From assembly GCF_002086735.1 (NCBI RefSeq), contig NZ_MVIJ01000043.1, positions 1 through 49,361 on the forward strand: a DNA stretch of 49,361 nt, given 5' to 3'. Of this stretch, positions 40,384 to 49,172 are shown in pieces; position 1 is the first letter of the stretch, and every line of letters starts with the position of its first letter. The position numbers and the translations under genes are program-made. Under the pieces are notes generated by a model, which was not told the origin of the DNA, made no database searches, and saw only the letters and a list, made by a program, of their open reading frames with translations. The DNA comes from Mycobacterium scrofulaceum. Its GTDB lineage: Bacteria > Actinomycetota > Actinomycetes > Mycobacteriales > Mycobacteriaceae.

Positions 40384-42249
40384 TCAGGCGATGCCGTAGT
40401 CGCTTATCTTGCGGTAGATCGTCGCCCGCGACATTCCCAGGGCGCGAGCCGCCTCTTGCTTGTTGCCGCCGTTGTCTTGCAGGCTACGAACGATCGCATC
40501 CCGCTCGAGGGCTTCCATTTGGGTCAGCTTCCGCCGCGTGATGGAACGGCACTCCGGTGGCAACTTGTCGGCGCCGATAATGCCCGATCTTTGGCGGGCA
40601 ACGGTTTCGGTCAAAACCCGCCGCAGCTGTGCGACGTTGCCCGGCCACGGCAGCCTGCTGAGTTGGCGCATAGCTTCGGGCGCCAGCTGAACATCGGCAC
40701 CCCGGGTGATATCGCGCAGCAACAGCGGCACCAGATCCTTGAGGTCGTCAATCCTGTGTCGCAGCGCCGGCACTGTGACGGTGTGGGTAAACAGTGGGAG
40801 CAGCTGCTTGATCGGTGCCGAAGCAGGCGCGGAACTCTTGGTCGCCGCGATCCAGCCCCTGCCCGCGCGCGTGGCCAGCATCGAGGTGATCGATTCGACT
40901 GTGTCGTTATCGATTTCATCTACGTCGGCGAGCACCACCATGAAGTCCTCATCGCCGGACTCGGCCGCCAGCTCCGCGACAAGACGCGCCGCGCTGGGAA
41001 ATGTCTCGGCGCGCAGCACCCGAACGGTGCGGCCCGGTTCCACGTACTGCCCCACCGCCTGGCCCAGCCGCGCCCGACCAGATCCTTTCTCTCCCTCGAT
41101 CATCACCCAGTGTCGGTCGCTGCAGCACTGCCGCACCTGTTGGCAGCAGCGTAACCAGGCGCCGTCGCGACCGGCCAATCCGGGGATGATGTCAGCGCGC
41201 GCGGAGCGGGCGATGTTCGCGCTTTGCGAGCGTGTCTGGGAGGAAACGTCAACATGGAATACGGCATTGGTCCGGCCGGCGCGTATCGTGGAGCGGTCGG
41301 CGACAGTGATTTTGGCGATGTGCCCGCTTGGCAGAACAGCCAGCGTCGCGCCCGAGAGCGTGGAGCTGAGTAGATCCGAGGCGTGTTCGAGCAGCACGGT
41401 CTGATCGTTGCCGTGAAGTGTGCGACGCAGATAGGGGTTGATCAACACCACGTCCCCCCCCATCGCAACGACACCAGTCGACGACCGTCGCGCGTGCCGT
41501 AGGTAGGCCTCCAGCAGCGCCGTCTCGCCCTCATGGGCCACCGAGCGCATGCGATCCTCGATTTGGCGGCCGGCGCTGGTTGCCAACGCGAGCAACAGTG
41601 GATAGGACTCGTCGGCAGGGCAACTCAGGTTGACGGCGCCGATTACCCTGTGCGTGAGGGGATCTCGTATCGGCGACCCCGCACAGGAGAAACCGGTGAA
41701 CATCGCGACGTAGTGCTCGCCACCACGGATGAACGCCGGCCGCCCGGTCTCCAGCGCGGTGCCAATCCCGTTGGTGCCAGCCACTTCTTCAGCCAAGCTA
41801 TAGCCCGGGACGAGGCTCACCGTGTCCAACGCATTGAGGATGGACACCTCTGCGGCGGTCCGTTCAACCACCACCCCGTCCGTAGATGTCAGAATGACGC
41901 TGACCGCTTGGGCAGCCAGGTCGTCGGTGACGCGCTGCAGCACCGGCGCGGCCGCACGCGCCAACCGCGAGTCGGTATTGGGTTCCCGCACGTACGGGAG
42001 CTCGACCCGGTCGGGGTGCACGCGAAGGGTCTGCGACCGGCGCCAGGAGTCCAGGACACTGGGCTGCAGAAGGTCTTCCTCACCGGCTGAGTGCACCGGC
42101 CCAAGCGTCTCGACGGACAGAAACTGTTCGCTGTCGGCCTCCGCCTCCGAGGTGACCTCGCACAAGAACCGTTCCCTGAGGCGGCGAACATCGGTTTGGC
42201 TGTCGGCCCGCAAGCTCATGAATGCATGGACCTCGCTCCCGGACCGCAC
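40384..42249 (-). CDS. AcoR/Fis-family transcriptional activator (GAF-AAA-HTH_8), sigma54-independent type
   Basis: A 621-aa regulator. The N-terminal GAF-like sensor contains SWRRSQTLRVHPDRVELPY and GTNGIGTALETGRPAFIRGGEHY..FTCAGSPI-like text. A central AAA+ domain and a C-terminal Fis-type helix-turn-helix (NGGNKQEAARALGMSRATIYRKISDYGI, last 30 residues) follow. Walker A is degenerate (GEKGSGRARLG, Lys to Arg), and the GAFTGA loop that contacts sigma54 is missing, as expected in actinobacteria, which lack sigma54. Relatives control monooxygenase, acetoin or alcohol metabolism. GTG 42249 or ATG 42219 may be the start. Divergent from the small ORFs at 42515; an operator lies in between. Confidence 0.85.
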   Translation of the reverse strand: MRSGSEVHAFMSLRADSQTDVRRLRERFLCEVTSEAEADSEQFLSVETLGPVHSAGEEDLLQPSVLDSWRRSQTLRVHPDRVELPYVREPNTDSRLARAAAPVLQRVTDDLAAQAVSVILTSTDGVVVERTAAEVSILNALDTVSLVPGYSLAEEVAGTNGIGTALETGRPAFIRGGEHYVAMFTGFSCAGSPIRDPLTHRVIGAVNLSCPADESYPLLLALATSAGRQIEDRMRSVAHEGETALLEAYLRHARRSSTGVVAMGGDVVLINPYLRRTLHGNDQTVLLEHASDLLSSTLSGATLAVLPSGHIAKITVADRSTIRAGRTNAVFHVDVSSQTRSQSANIARSARADIIPGLAGRDGAWLRCCQQVRQCCSDRHWVMIEGEKGSGRARLGQAVGQYVEPGRTVRVLRAETFPSAARLVAELAAESGDEDFMVVLADVDEIDNDTVESITSMLATRAGRGWIAATKSSAPASAPIKQLLPLFTHTVTVPALRHRIDDLKDLVPLLLRDITRGADVQLAPEAMRQLSRLPWPGNVAQLRRVLTETVARQRSGIIGADKLPPECRSITRRKLTQMEALERDAIVRSLQDNGGNKQEAARALGMSRATIYRKISDYGIA

Positions 42250-42272
42250 GGCCCAGCTGCCCCCAAGTGCCG

Positions 42273-42323
42273 GCGTCTCAGATTGAGACGCGCAACCCTG
42301 CTCAGATTGAGACGCTCAGTATA
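42273..42323 (-). promoter_or_regulatory. Promoter and GTCTCA/TGAGAC operator of the AcoR-type gene
   Basis: GCGTCTCA-GAT-TGAGACGC (42273-42291) is a perfect inverted repeat. Its half CTCAGATTGAGACGC is repeated at 42301-42315, 24 bases away. On the minus strand TATACT (42323-42318), a near-consensus -10, precedes these sites, so both copies lie at or just after the transcription start. This layout suggests self-repression by roadblock. No clear -35 is seen. Confidence 0.65.
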
Positions 42324-42514
42324 CGCCCGCAGCGGTGTCATTGGTCATGTCAGCTAATGCACCAGACGGATCGGAAGGTGAGCTCGTGGAAGCAACCGCG
42401 CACATCGTCGAACGCAACGGCGGCTCTACTGCCAGCGATCCGGCGACGGCCACCACGGCACGAGCGGCAAGTTCAACGGGACAAGCACAACATGATCCGG
42501 CGAAAGGGGCGAGA

Positions 42515-42730
42515 ATGACTACCTATCAGCTAACCGATCGCCTACACGACGGCCGTACCGTACGCGTCCAAACAGATCAGGTCGGGGCGACGGTGGCCTC
42601 TTGGCTGGCCGAGTTGGGCGCCTGCAGTCCATTGGTGGAATTGCTCAGCCGAGCGGTGCGCGATGGCGACTGGCCTGCAACGCATGAAATCGCGACCTAC
42701 CTCGCTGTGGAAGTCCAGGTGGCCGCATGA
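42515..42730 (+). CDS. Small protein, 71 aa, opening the LAL1 gene cluster
   Basis: MTTYQLTDRLHDGRTVRVQT then VGATVASWLAELGACSPLVELLSRAVRDGDWPATHEIATYLAVEVQVAA. AAAGGGG lies 8 bases before ATG 42515. An in-frame extension to 42335 exists but has no ribosome site. The compact strand-then-helix look suggests a folded domain; no family recognised. Its stop overlaps the next ATG (ATGA at 42727). Confidence 0.6.
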   Translation: MTTYQLTDRLHDGRTVRVQTDQVGATVASWLAELGACSPLVELLSRAVRDGDWPATHEIATYLAVEVQVAA

Positions 42731-42972
42731 CATCGGGGTCCGAAATCTCCGCTGTTATTGCTCGCCTGTCAAAAAGACCACGTGGCTTCAGGCGCGGGCA
42801 CCTATGCCGATTGCAACCCCTGCGGCGAATCGATGGTCGTAAGGAAGCAGTTTTCCGATGGCGTCCAGTCGCCGCAATCGACGGTCGCTTTGGACCCGCT
42901 GCCGACTCTGCGTCGGGGTGGTTCATGCGTGGAATTGGCGACACCGTCCCGTCTCAAAGGACGCTCCGATGA
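42727..42972 (+). CDS. Basic 81-aa ORF coupled on both sides
   Basis: Starts MTSGSEISAVIARLSKRPRG and is rich in Arg. The start overlaps the stop of the 71-aa gene (ATGA 42727-42730). The stop overlaps an in-frame ATG of the LAL1 frame (ATGA 42969-42972) that carries AAAGGACG upstream. The double coupling argues for translation; the codon use is poor for a mycobacterial gene. It may be a decaying or leader ORF. Confidence 0.4.
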   Translation: MTSGSEISAVIARLSKRPRGFRRGHLCRLQPLRRIDGRKEAVFRWRPVAAIDGRFGPAADSASGWFMRGIGDTVPSQRTLR

Positions 42973-43202
42973 CCATCAAGCCAACGGCTTCTGCCATGTA
43001 TGTTCCCGTGAATCGTGCCCGCGCACCCAGGCCAGACAATGTGCGGGGTTCATCACAACAAATGGTCGAACGCGATCCCCAGCAAATCGGACGAAGGAAA
43101 ACGCATACACTGGCTTTCAGCGCTAGCGGTGGCGAGAACTGTGGACGACACAATGGTGAGGTCTTCCGCCCGCCTTCTTCACAGCAGCGGGCGGGGCTTC
43201 GC

Positions 43203-45995
43203 GTGAACACGACCAGGCCGTCAGGGAAGGTGCACATCCCGCCGATCCGGGGGCGGGCACCCGAGCTGAAAGTGATCGGCGAGCTGGTTGATGCAGTGGC
43301 CCAGGGGCGCGGGGACGTACTGGTCATCGAAGGGCCGCCGGGCATTGGGAAGAGCCGCTTGTTGACCGAGGTCTTGGCGCGCGCCGAGGATGCCGGTGTT
43401 CGGACGTTATTCGGCGAGGCTTTCGCGTACCAGCAGACGGTTCCGTTTTTCTCGCTATTCATGGCCACCCTGCGCGCGGATCCCCCAGTCGGTGATGCCG
43501 AGGCGTTGCGCCGCTTGGGCACGTCTGCCGATCTGCGCTACTGGGTGGTGCACGATCTGGCCGACGCGATTCGTGCTGCGGCCGCGGAGACCCCGCTCGC
43601 GGTGCTGCTGGAGGACATCCATTGGGCCGATAACGCCACCCTGCTGGCACTGCGATCGCTCGCCACGGCGGGCCCGGATGTGCCTGTTCTATGGGTGTTG
43701 ACCACCCGCACCGGGGCGGGCGGGCGGGCGGTGCAGGAAACGTTGTCGGTGCTGAATCGCGCGAACGCCAAATTCGTCCGATTGGGGGCCATGACGCCGG
43801 AGGCCGTCGCCGACATGGTCTGCGACGCGGTGCGGGCGAGGGCGGATGCGCCGCTTTTGCATCTGGCCGCCAAGGCGCACGGCAATCCGTTTTTGGTCAC
43901 CGAGTTGGTTGGGGGGCTCGGCGAGGAGGGCCGGCTCAATCTCTCCGGCGGCCGCGCGTTGGTCACCGGAGACGGGTTGCCGCGGCGTCTGGGCGCAACG
44001 ATGCACCAACGGCTGGAGCTGCTCTCCGGCGAGGCGTCGGAACTGGTGCGGATAGCCGCCGTACTGCCCGACCGGTTTTCGGCCGGCTTGCTTGCCGCCA
44101 TGCTGGATCGGCCACCGGCGTCGTTGCTGTCGGCGCTCGAGGAGGCAGTGCGCGCGGACCTGCTCGTGGAAGATGGCGAGCGGCTGAGGTTTAGGCATGA
44201 CCTGCTGCGTGAGGCCACTCAGCAGTCCTTACCCCAGTCACTGCGGCGAGCGATGGAGCGCCAATCGGCGTCGGTCATGTTGGGCATGGGAGCGGCCCCC
44301 GCCGAGGTGGCCACCCAGCTCGCGCGAAGCGCAGAGCCCGGGGACAGGGAGGCGATCGCCGCGCTGCGGGAGGCCGCTCAGTCGGTGGGCCGCGGCGATG
44401 CGGGTGCGGCCGCGGACTTGTGCAAGCGTGCACTGGAGCTGCTGCCCGCCGATGACGACGAGCACGGATCACTGGTTGCTGAAACGGTGGAGTTACTCAA
44501 CCGGGCAAGCCGCTATGGCGAGGCGGAAGAAGTGGCCGTCGCGGCGCTCTCGGAGGCGGCCTCGCCCGAAGAAGAGGCGGAGATTCGCCTCCGGCTCCCG
44601 ACGATCAAGACCCACAGTGCCCAGCGGCGGGTGGAGGAAAACCGCCAGGCGCTGCAGTTGGGCGGCATCAGCGAGGTCACCCGCGCGCGGCATCTGGCCT
44701 TGCTGGCGTACAACCTGCTCTACGACCAACGCGGTCAAGATCGCCGCGTAGCCGACGAGGCCGTCGCGGCCGCGGCGGCGACAGGAGACCTCGAGGCGAA
44801 GATCGTCGCCGACGTCACCGTCGCCTGTCTCGACTGTGCAGAAGGACATGCCCGCCGCGCCCTCCTCCGCGTCGAAGAGGCTTGCGCGCTCGCCCACGCG
44901 AGTGACCCGACCGCAGCGCATGACTTGCTGGCAGCGCACCACGCGAACCTCCTGGCGGTGGTCGGCCGGTTAGACGACGCTGCGACCCAGATCGAAAACG
45001 GAGTAGAAAAAGCCCGCCGGGAACGCAACGCTATGGCCCTTGATATATGGGTCAACATTGCCGGGTGGGTCCATCTCGCGGCGGGGCGGTTGTCCGCAGC
45101 CCGCTCCGAGGTTGAATCCCTGCCACACCAACAACGGACAAGCGCGACTGACCTCGAGACAATCCGCATGGCGCTGCTGGCCGAAGTGGCGGTGCATACC
45201 GATGACCGGGTCTTGCTGCAGCAAATGGTTAACGACGCCCGAGATGCCTATCCCACCGGCGCATCGATGGTTCGTCGGGCAGCGGCGCAGGTGCTCGCAC
45301 TGGCGGCATGGCAGCGCGACGACGTCCACGACGCGATGCGCTGGCTCGGCGACATCGCGCTAATCAGTACGCCCCTCACGCCTGAGGTCTTAGATCTGCT
45401 GATCTTGGGTGCCCGGGTGGCGTCGGCCGCTGGCGATGCCGGCTTGCGCGCACGTGTCCTGCAGGATGCCCAGGCGCTGGAGCGTGAACAGCCACCGGTG
45501 CCGCTGTTCTCGGGGGTCGCCCGATATGCACGCGGGATACTCGAACGTGACGCCTCGGCATTGGTGGCTGCCGCGGAGTCGCTTCGTTCGTCGGCGCGGC
45601 CGCTGCTTTACGCAGGCGCCGCCGAGGACGCCGGCGTGGAGCTGAGTCGCGCAGAGCGCAACGCCGATGCGCTCGAGCACCTGAACGCGGCGTTCGACAC
45701 CTACGTCAAGTGCGAAGCGATTGCCGATGCCCGCCGGGTCGGCCGCGCACTGCGCCGATTGGGCGTGGAGCGCCGCATCGTCATGCACCCGCGCGCAAAA
45801 ACGGGCTGGGACAGCCTCACCGATTCCGAGCTCAAAATCGTCAACCTCATCGCACAGGGCGCGACCAACCGCTCCGTCGCCACGCAACTGCACCTGTCGC
45901 CCCACACGGTGAAGACCCACGTGCACAACGCCTTCGCCAAGCTCGGCATCGCGTCCCGCGCCCAATTGACCCAGCTCATCCGCGGCGCCGAATAG
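43203..45995 (+). CDS. LAL-type LuxR-family transcriptional regulator 1
   Basis: A large ATP-binding LuxR regulator (STAND class), 930 aa from GTG 43203. N-terminal AAA/NB-ARC-like ATPase: Walker A GPPGIGKS (44-51), Walker B LAVLLEDIHWAD, then a sensor-like WVLTTRTGAGG. A long TPR-like helical middle region follows, then the C-terminal LuxR helix-turn-helix WDSLTDSELKIVNLIAQGATNRSVATQLHLSPHTVKTHVHNAFAKLGIASRAQL. MalT is the model: ligand and ATP drive oligomerisation on repeated sites. An upstream start at ATG 42969 (1008 aa) has a good ribosome site, but the added 78 residues look non-coding and are absent from the tandem paralogue. The inducer is unknown. Confidence 0.88.
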   Translation: MNTTRPSGKVHIPPIRGRAPELKVIGELVDAVAQGRGDVLVIEGPPGIGKSRLLTEVLARAEDAGVRTLFGEAFAYQQTVPFFSLFMATLRADPPVGDAEALRRLGTSADLRYWVVHDLADAIRAAAAETPLAVLLEDIHWADNATLLALRSLATAGPDVPVLWVLTTRTGAGGRAVQETLSVLNRANAKFVRLGAMTPEAVADMVCDAVRARADAPLLHLAAKAHGNPFLVTELVGGLGEEGRLNLSGGRALVTGDGLPRRLGATMHQRLELLSGEASELVRIAAVLPDRFSAGLLAAMLDRPPASLLSALEEAVRADLLVEDGERLRFRHDLLREATQQSLPQSLRRAMERQSASVMLGMGAAPAEVATQLARSAEPGDREAIAALREAAQSVGRGDAGAAADLCKRALELLPADDDEHGSLVAETVELLNRASRYGEAEEVAVAALSEAASPEEEAEIRLRLPTIKTHSAQRRVEENRQALQLGGISEVTRARHLALLAYNLLYDQRGQDRRVADEAVAAAAATGDLEAKIVADVTVACLDCAEGHARRALLRVEEACALAHASDPTAAHDLLAAHHANLLAVVGRLDDAATQIENGVEKARRERNAMALDIWVNIAGWVHLAAGRLSAARSEVESLPHQQRTSATDLETIRMALLAEVAVHTDDRVLLQQMVNDARDAYPTGASMVRRAAAQVLALAAWQRDDVHDAMRWLGDIALISTPLTPEVLDLLILGARVASAAGDAGLRARVLQDAQALEREQPPVPLFSGVARYARGILERDASALVAAAESLRSSARPLLYAGAAEDAGVELSRAERNADALEHLNAAFDTYVKCEAIADARRVGRALRRLGVERRIVMHPRAKTGWDSLTDSELKIVNLIAQGATNRSVATQLHLSPHTVKTHVHNAFAKLGIASRAQLTQLIRGAE

Positions 45996-46019
45996 TCGAC
46001 AGCAAAACCGCTGGACGCC

Positions 46020-46044
46020 GTGCACGGCCTACAATGACGTGCAC
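46020..46044 (+). promoter_or_regulatory. Possible LAL2 promoter flanked by two GTGCAC sites
   Basis: TACAAT (46030-46035) is a good -10 in the 91-base gap between the two LAL genes. Identical palindromes GTGCAC occur at 46020-46025 and 46039-46044, 19 bases apart, bracketing it. Transcription would start near 46042, about 45 bases before ATG 46087. No clear -35. Confidence 0.4.
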
Positions 46045-46086
46045 TGCGACGGCAGTCCGGTAATTGAGCTCTAGACAGGACACCCG

Positions 46087-48900
46087 ATGCGGCCTCCAAC
46101 CGGCCTATTTGACGCCGGCGGCCAACGCCTGGTCACTCCGCCGATTCGAGGGCGGGCAGACGAGCTGAAAGCGATCGGCGCGCATATTGACGCGTTGGCC
46201 CAGGGGCGCGGGGGCGTGCTAGTCATCGAAGGGCCGCCCGGCATCGGGAAGAGTCGGTTGCTGACCGAGGTGTTAGTGCTGGCCGAGAAGTGCAAAGCAC
46301 GCACCTTGTTCGGGGAGGCGTTCGAGTACCAGCAGACGGTGCCGTTCTTCTCGTTGTTCATGGCCACGCTCAACGCTGATCCCCCGGTGGGAGACGCCGA
46401 GGGGCTGCGCCAACTAGGTGGCTCGGCCGATCTGAGCTACTGGGTGGTGCACGATTTGGCCGACGCGATTCATGCCGCGGCTGTGCAGACCCCGCTGGCG
46501 ATTCTCTTGGAGGACATTCACTGGGCCGATAACGGCACGCTGCTGGCGCTGCGGTCGCTGGCCACCGCGCGGCCGGATGCGGCGGTGTTGTGGGTGTTGA
46601 CTGCCCGCACCGGGGCCGGCGGCTCGGCGGTGCAAGAGACGTTGGCGGTGCTGCAACGCGCTAACGCGACAATTCTGCGACTGGCTGCCATGACGCCGGA
46701 TGCCGTCGCCGACATGGTCCAAGACGCCGTGCGGGCGACCGCGGATGAGTCTCTTTTGAATCTGGCCGTCAAGGCTCACGGAAACCCTTTTTTGGTCAGC
46801 GAGCTCGTGCAGGGTCTAGACGAGGAAGACCGACTGAACGTTAGCGGCGGACGCGCGGTGGCCACCGGAGATGCGCTGCCTCGACGTCTCGGCGTGGGTA
46901 TGCAGCAGCGACTGGATCTGCTCTCCGATAGTGCTTCGGAGGTGGTGCGGGTGGCAGGTGTGCTGCCGGATCGGTTCTCGGCAGGCTTGCTGGCCGCGAT
47001 GCTGGACCGGCCGCCGACGACGTTGCTATCGGCGCTGGAGGAGGCGGTCCGCGCGGATCTTTTCGTCGAAGACGGTGAGCAGTTGAGGTTTCGGCACGAC
47101 TTGCTGCGTGAGGCGACCCGACAGTCGTTGCCACAGTCGTTGCGGCGGGCGATGGAGCGCCAGTCCGCGTCGGTCATGCTGAGTATCGGCGCGAGCCCGG
47201 CCGAGGTGGCCACCCAGCTAGCACGTAGCGCCGAACCAGGCGACCGGGAGGCGATCGAGGCGCTGCGTCAAGCCGCCCGATCGGTTGGCCGGAGCGACGC
47301 GAGCGCCGCCGCGGACCTGAGCAAGCAGGCACTGGAGCTGCTGCCAGCCGACGACGCTCAGCGCGGACCGCTGGTCGTCGAAACGGTGGAGTGGCTCAAC
47401 CGGGCCGGCCGCCACGTCGAGGCCGAGCACTTGGCCGTCGCGGCGCTCTCAGAGGCCGTCTCGCCCGAAGTCGAGGCCGAAATCCGCCTTCGGCTCCCCG
47501 CTCACACCAAACACAGCACCCAGCGGCGGGCGGAGGAGAATCGCCGAGCCCTCGAGTTGAGCGACATCAGCGAGGTCACCCGGGCACGGCACCTGGCATG
47601 GCTGGCCTACAACCTCGTGTTGCAGGACAAAAAAGGGCAACAGCGCACCGCAGCAAGCGCAGCCGCCGCCTCAGCAGCAGCCACAGGTGATCTCGAGGCC
47701 ACGATCATGGCCGAGATCACCCTCGCTTTGCTCGACGTTGGTGAGGGACATCGGGTCCGCGCCCTCGGCCGTTTCGAACAGCTTTGCTCGCGGGGCTACA
47801 CGAATGATGCCGCCCTCGCGCATCACTACGCCGCCATGTACTACGCAATTCTGCTGGCAGTGTTCGGCCGGTTGGACGATGCGGCGGACCGGGTCGCCGA
47901 CGGTGCGCGGCAGGCCCGCCGGGAAGGCAACGCGATGGTCCTCAATATGTGGACTGTCATCGGTGGGGTTTTCCACCTCGCTGCGGGCCGGTTGTCGGCC
48001 GCTCTCGACGCAGCTGACCCCCTCCCGCGCCCAGAGCCGACGGGCGTGAGCGAGCCGGACTTGCTACGCATCGTGATTGTGGCTTCGGTGGCGGTGCGCA
48101 CGGATGATCGAAACATGTTGCAGCAGGTGGCCAATGACGCACATTTTGCCTACTCCACCGGCTCACCTGCAATCCGTCGCGGAGCGGCGTATGCGCTCGC
48201 GCTGGCGGCATGGCAACGCGACGACATCCATGAAGCGGTGCGCTGGCTCGGCGGCGACATCGCCTTACTCGGAACACCCCTGCAGGTCTACGCCTTGGAT
48301 CGGCTGATCTTGAGCGCGCAAGTGGCTTCGGTCGCTGCTGATGCCGGATTGCGCGCACGGGTCCTGCAGGCCATCGAAATGCTGGAGTGCGAGCAGCCTG
48401 CCGCGCCGCTGTTCGCGGGAGTGGCCGGGTATGCCCGCGGGATACTCGAACGTGATGCCCAGGCATTGGTGGCTGCAGCGAAGTCGCTTCGCTCGTTGGC
48501 GCGGCCGCTGCTTTACGCAAGCGCCGCCGAAGACGCCGGCGCCGAGCTGAGTCGCGCACAGCGCAACGTCGAGGCGCTCGACCAGCTGAATGCGGCATTC
48601 GACACCTACATCGAGTGCGGCGCCACCGCCGATGCCCGCCGGGTCGGCCGCACGTTGCGTCGCTTGGGCGTGGAACGGCGCATCGTCACGCACCCACGGG
48701 CAAAGACTGGCTGGGACAGCCTGACCGACGCCGAACTCAAGGTCATCAACCTGATCGCAGATGGCGCGACCAATCGCGACGTCGCCACCGAGCTGCACGT
48801 GTCTCCGCACACCGTGAAAACTCACGTACACAACGCTTTCGCCAAGTTGGGCATTACTTCGCGCGCCCAGTTGGCCCAGCTCATGCGCGGCTCTAATTGA
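46087..48900 (+). CDS. LAL-type LuxR-family transcriptional regulator 2
   Basis: The tandem paralogue of the preceding gene, 937 aa. It has the same plan: Walker A GPPGIGKS (49-56), Walker B LAILLEDIHWAD, a TPR-like middle and the LuxR domain WDSLTDAELKVINLIADGATNRDVATELHVSPHTVKTHVHNAFAKLGITSRAQL. Similarity to LAL1 runs from PPIRGRA to the last residues, with long near-identical blocks at both ends and more divergence in the middle (about 560-700), the presumed ligand-sensing part. ATG 46087 is close to the conserved PPIRGR, which supports the shorter start for LAL1. Confidence 0.9.
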   Translation: MRPPTGLFDAGGQRLVTPPIRGRADELKAIGAHIDALAQGRGGVLVIEGPPGIGKSRLLTEVLVLAEKCKARTLFGEAFEYQQTVPFFSLFMATLNADPPVGDAEGLRQLGGSADLSYWVVHDLADAIHAAAVQTPLAILLEDIHWADNGTLLALRSLATARPDAAVLWVLTARTGAGGSAVQETLAVLQRANATILRLAAMTPDAVADMVQDAVRATADESLLNLAVKAHGNPFLVSELVQGLDEEDRLNVSGGRAVATGDALPRRLGVGMQQRLDLLSDSASEVVRVAGVLPDRFSAGLLAAMLDRPPTTLLSALEEAVRADLFVEDGEQLRFRHDLLREATRQSLPQSLRRAMERQSASVMLSIGASPAEVATQLARSAEPGDREAIEALRQAARSVGRSDASAAADLSKQALELLPADDAQRGPLVVETVEWLNRAGRHVEAEHLAVAALSEAVSPEVEAEIRLRLPAHTKHSTQRRAEENRRALELSDISEVTRARHLAWLAYNLVLQDKKGQQRTAASAAAASAAATGDLEATIMAEITLALLDVGEGHRVRALGRFEQLCSRGYTNDAALAHHYAAMYYAILLAVFGRLDDAADRVADGARQARREGNAMVLNMWTVIGGVFHLAAGRLSAALDAADPLPRPEPTGVSEPDLLRIVIVASVAVRTDDRNMLQQVANDAHFAYSTGSPAIRRGAAYALALAAWQRDDIHEAVRWLGGDIALLGTPLQVYALDRLILSAQVASVAADAGLRARVLQAIEMLECEQPAAPLFAGVAGYARGILERDAQALVAAAKSLRSLARPLLYASAAEDAGAELSRAQRNVEALDQLNAAFDTYIECGATADARRVGRTLRRLGVERRIVTHPRAKTGWDSLTDAELKVINLIADGATNRDVATELHVSPHTVKTHVHNAFAKLGITSRAQLAQLMRGSN

Positions 48901-48951
48901 CGGACTCGTTTAATTCGGGGCCGTTTAGTACTGCATCCATCCGGCCGTAAA

Positions 48952-48970
48952 CATCACCCTCTGGGTGATG
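48952..48970 (+). promoter_or_regulatory. CATCACCC-TCT-GGGTGATG palindrome (element D)
   Basis: A perfect 8-bp inverted repeat (48952-48959 and 48963-48970) built from the same half-sites as elements A-C, with a further TCACCC at 49014-49019. It is 122 bases upstream of the first plus-strand start codon with a ribosome site (49092). The arrangement differs from A-C, so it is related rather than identical. Confidence 0.6.
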
Positions 48971-49091
48971 GTTTTGCGCTGTACGCACGGCGACCGTGGT
49001 AGTCGACAACCAATCACCCCCTCAGCCGAGCGAAGTTCGAGGCGCAGCTATACGACCGCCCTGCGAGCGCACAAAGGGAAGGATCGAACAA

Positions 49092-49172
49092 ATGCCAAAC
49101 GGAGCCTACGGGATGCTGGCAATGCGGCCGGCGATGTTCTGGTACGCCGGACACGCGGAGGCGTCGCGATGA
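49092..49172 (+). CDS. Possible 26-aa peptide ORF
   Basis: AAAGGGAAGG precedes ATG 49092, which reads MPNGAYGMLAMRPAMFWYAG and then HAEASR. The peptide is Met- and aromatic-rich with no charged run. The stop overlaps the next ATG (ATGA 49169-49172). No relative recognised; a coupled leader or a small membrane-active peptide are both possible. Confidence 0.4.
   Translation: MPNGAYGMLAMRPAMFWYAGHAEASR

Noticed and set aside
42758..43126. A 122-codon frame with several cysteines before LAL1
   Set aside because: It lacks a ribosome site, overlaps the ATGA-coupled frame and shows no domain-like pattern.
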